Shown in pieces: positions 31,373-33,767 of a stretch of 33,767 bases of DNA. The stretch covers positions 1 through 33,767 of the forward strand of contig VYCT01000195.1 of assembly GCA_009843785.1 (NCBI GenBank), given 5' to 3'. The notes beneath the pieces are model-generated. The model was not told the DNA's origin, did not search any database, and saw nothing but the letters and a program-made list of their open reading frames with translations. A program made the position numbers and the translations under genes. Position 1 is the stretch's first letter; every line of letters starts with the position of its first letter. The DNA comes from Candidatus Poribacteria bacterium. Lineage in GTDB: Bacteria > Poribacteria > WGA-4E > WGA-3G.

Positions 31373-33271
31373 TTAGTCAGCCTTGGGTTGGATTTGTGTC
31401 AAATCCCATAACAGCACCGTGCTATCGTCACTCCCACTGGCGAGCATCTTACCATCCGGACTAAACGCTACAGATCGAACTGGACGTTTATGTCCAGTGA
31501 GGGTTGCTATGTGCTTGCCTGTGGCTACATCTGAGATATAAATATCGCCCACAGTTCCACTGGCAATCGTCTGTCCATCCGGACTGAATGTGATAGACAT
31601 GATATGGTCCAACTGTTCTGGGAAAATGAACACTAATTCACCAGAGGCAGCATCCCATAAACGGATTTTGCGGTCATTGCCACCGCTCGCCAGCACCGAC
31701 CCACTTGGTGAATATGCGACAGCGGCCACACTCCACCGATGCCCTATAAGTTCTGTTTTAACTTTGCCTGTGCGGATATCCCAGAGTTGTACGATTTCTC
31801 CATCAGTTGCAACAGCAAGGGTTTGTCCATCAGGGTTAAGCGTAATATCACGCAAACTGTTATTTCGTTCTGATTCCGTGATGTTTCCCGTGATGGTTTG
31901 TCGGATGTGTCCAGTCGGCACGTGCCACACATAGACCGTATTGTCCCAACCGCCGCTTGCAAGGGTGGTACCGTCCATTGAAAATGAGAGAGAAGGAACA
32001 CCCCTCTCATGTGCAGTGAGGGTCTTTAGGAGTTCGCCAGTCTGCGCGTTCCACAGCCGAATCTCCCCATCCCAACTCCCACTTGCCAAGACCTTTCCAT
32101 CCGGCGAATACGCTACAGAGCTGAGGTGATCTGCGTGTCCGGCAAGTGTTTTCAAAGGTTGCCCAGTCTGGATATTTCGCAGTGCAATCGCATTGTCCGC
32201 CCTCTCACTACTCGCCAGTGTGCCACCATCTGGCGAAAACGCCACCGCTCTTGCGAGAAACGTATGTCCACTGATCGTTTTGAGGTGTTCACCGGTGTCC
32301 GCATCCCAAAATCGGAGTGTCCCGTCCTCACTTTCACTGGTAAGCGTCTTACCATCAGGCGCGTACCCGAGAGAATTAACCGAGTCGGTATGTCCGGTCA
32401 ATGTTTTCAGAAGTTCGCCTGTGTGAACATCCCACAAATAGATATTGTTATTCGACCAACTCCCGCTGGCGAGTGTGCCACCATCAGATGAATAAACAAC
32501 GGAAGTAACGGACCGCATATCGGTCGTAATGGTTTTTGTGAGTTCACCGGTATGCACGTCCCACAAACGAATCTCGGCATCGCGTCCGCCACTGGCGAGT
32601 GTCAGCCCATCGGGAGAATAGGCAATACTGTAGATTCTATCTGGGTTCTCGGTAATGGTGTGCAGGAGTGCACCTGTTTGCACGTTCCACAAACAGATCG
32701 TGTTATCTTCAGTACGTCCAGTACTCGCAAGCGTCTTACCATCAGGTGAATACACCACAGACATAACGCTATCCGTATGTCCTATGAGTGTGTGCAGTAA
32801 TTCACCAGTATCTGTATCCCATAATCTAACTGTGGTATCTCGACCACCACTGGCGAGTATTTCTCCGGTCGGACTGAATGCCAACGTATAGACAGAAAAC
32901 GTGTGTCCCGTGAGGACATCTCTCTGATTTCTCGTGTCTGGGTCCAACAGATGGATGTGACTGCCACTTGCGACAGCCAAGGTGTTTCCATCAGGACTAA
33001 ATGCTATAGTGCCAGTATCCCACATATCACCCGTCAGCAGCTCAACTGCCTCGCCTGTGTCCACATCATAGATCCAAGTGCCAATTGAAGTCCTGACGGC
33101 AAGTCGGGTGCCCTCCGGGAAATATGTGAAACTATAAATTCTCCCTTTTCCGAAACGGACTGTAGCTCCTTCAGGAAGGTGCCATCGCGTATATTCTTGC
33201 GCAGAACTGTTTAATAACGAGAACAGGGAAAGCAGGAGTATCGGAATGAGAAAAAATTTCAATTTTTCCAT
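31373..33271 (-). CDS. Exported WD40-repeat beta-propeller protein C
   Basis: The 632-aa protein has a signal peptide (about 1-24, MEKLKFFLIPILLLSLFSLLNSSA), the shared cap (QEYTRWHLPEGATVRFGKG, TYFPEGTRLAVRTSIGTWIYD) and about 14 WD40 repeats, ending AFSPDGKMLASGSDDSTVLLWDLTQIQPKAD. Most blades keep the SPDG turn, the LASG strand and the LWD end. AAGGAGAA lies just before the ATG at 33271. The stop of the upstream WD40 gene is 12 bp away, and protein B starts 10 bp downstream, so these form an operon. Length and order match protein A throughout. Confidence 0.92.
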   Translation of the reverse strand: MEKLKFFLIPILLLSLFSLLNSSAQEYTRWHLPEGATVRFGKGRIYSFTYFPEGTRLAVRTSIGTWIYDVDTGEAVELLTGDMWDTGTIAFSPDGNTLAVASGSHIHLLDPDTRNQRDVLTGHTFSVYTLAFSPTGEILASGGRDTTVRLWDTDTGELLHTLIGHTDSVMSVVYSPDGKTLASTGRTEDNTICLWNVQTGALLHTITENPDRIYSIAYSPDGLTLASGGRDAEIRLWDVHTGELTKTITTDMRSVTSVVYSSDGGTLASGSWSNNNIYLWDVHTGELLKTLTGHTDSVNSLGYAPDGKTLTSESEDGTLRFWDADTGEHLKTISGHTFLARAVAFSPDGGTLASSERADNAIALRNIQTGQPLKTLAGHADHLSSVAYSPDGKVLASGSWDGEIRLWNAQTGELLKTLTAHERGVPSLSFSMDGTTLASGGWDNTVYVWHVPTGHIRQTITGNITESERNNSLRDITLNPDGQTLAVATDGEIVQLWDIRTGKVKTELIGHRWSVAAVAYSPSGSVLASGGNDRKIRLWDAASGELVFIFPEQLDHIMSITFSPDGQTIASGTVGDIYISDVATGKHIATLTGHKRPVRSVAFSPDGKMLASGSDDSTVLLWDLTQIQPKAD

Positions 33272-33283
33272 GGGAGGTTCTCC

Positions 33284-33767
33284 TTAATCGGTTTTGGAGC
33301 GGAACCGTGTCATATCCCACAACAGCACCGTGCCATCAGCACTACCACTGGCAAGCGTCCGGCCGTCAGGCGCGTACGCTACCGATAAGACGTACCCTGT
33401 GTGTCCAATCAAACCTGACTTAGGTCTCCGAGTTTCGGGGTCCCACAAGCGAACCATCATGTCCCAACTTGCGCTGGCGAGCGTGCCACCATCCGGCGCA
33501 TACGCTACCGTTAAAACGTACGTCGTGTGCCCTCTGAGCATCTGTATGTTCCGTCCGGTATACGCGTTCCACAACCCTACCGTTCTATCATCACAGGCAC
33601 TCGCAAGCGTGCTGCCATCAGGACTAAAGGTGAGTCCTGTAATATCGTTACTATGCCCCTCAAGCGTCAGTTTGTGTCTTCCGACACGTCCGTCCCATAA
33701 ACGGATCTCGTTAGCATTTCCATCGCCACTTGCAAGTGTCCTGCCATCGGGTGAAAACGCGACCGCC
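33284..33767 (-). CDS. WD40-repeat protein D, 3' part (5' end beyond window)
   Basis: The frame stays open to the window edge, giving at least 161 residues of C-terminal sequence. It starts inside a blade (AVAFSPDGRTLASGDGNANEIRLWD) and continues through about four repeats to TVLLWDMTRFRSKTD, a tail like those of proteins B and C. A TTG at 33574 is not the real start because the WD40 pattern runs through it without a break. It is the most upstream visible gene of the minus-strand WD40 operon. Whether it has the shared signal peptide and cap cannot be seen. Confidence 0.88.
   Translation of the reverse strand, partial: AVAFSPDGRTLASGDGNANEIRLWDGRVGRHKLTLEGHSNDITGLTFSPDGSTLASACDDRTVGLWNAYTGRNIQMLRGHTTYVLTVAYAPDGGTLASASWDMMVRLWDPETRRPKSGLIGHTGYVLSVAYAPDGRTLASGSADGTVLLWDMTRFRSKTD

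Noticed and set aside
27632-33088. Many plus-strand open frames opposite the WD40 genes, with repeat-like proteins
   Set aside because: They mirror the repeats of the minus-strand WD40 genes, have no ribosome sites and no recognisable domains.

Overview
The window carries ordinary bacterial housekeeping genes (recJ, rel, rpmB) among many lineage-type accessory genes. These include exported WD40 proteins, phytanoyl-CoA-dioxygenase/HEAT fusions, an ECF sigma factor fused to a beta-propeller, LamG proteins, and DUF4097/DUF2752 proteins. Intergenic space is full of small inverted-repeat elements. This mix resembles genomes of Candidatus Poribacteria or a close relative; that assignment rests on gene content only and is an inference.

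Layout. (1) 1-5953, plus strand: a probable four-gene operon with a small two-TM protein, a 1004-aa ECF sigma/TM/Asp-box propeller fusion, a frameshifted remnant of a C39-like/DUF1573 protein, and a secreted LamG protein with a possible LolA-like C-terminus. (2) 6048-10901: a sigma70-type promoter, recJ, and a bifunctional-type rel gene starting inside the end of recJ. (3) 10964-11256, minus: rpmB (bL28) with its own promoter. (4) 11476-13616: a GT4 glycosyltransferase, an inverted-repeat element and a small membrane protein. (5) 13809-16496: an operon of ECF sigma factor, DUF4097-like protein, DUF2752 membrane protein and small membrane protein. (6) 16551-17572: a long palindrome, a minus-strand LamG secreted protein and a second copy of the inverted-repeat element. 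(7) 17733-19785: an IscB-superfamily insertion element whose RuvC nuclease has no HNH domain (IsrB type), with a structured omega-RNA-like leader and terminal hairpins. It appears to sit between a strong promoter and an unrecognised gene. (8) 19825-23597: a sugar-type ABC importer (binding protein and two permeases, no ATPase); the second permease has an extra multi-TM insertion. (9) 23613-23754: a second small inverted-repeat element. (10) 23823-27119: a small signal-peptide/TM/coiled-coil protein, then two tandem PhyH-HEAT paralogues. (11) 27121-27640: gene-free repeat patchwork. (12) 27641-33767, minus: four WD40 beta-propeller genes, the last cut by the window edge; the upstream three are spaced 10-12 bp apart as an operon.

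The strongest candidate for an unusual system is the HNH-less IscB-like (IsrB) element, where a host promoter is placed so that its transcript would run through flanking DNA, as guide, into the RNA scaffold. Next are the membrane-tethered sigma-factor/propeller fusion and the paralogous WD40 and PhyH-HEAT arrays. No tRNA, rRNA or CRISPR array was seen.
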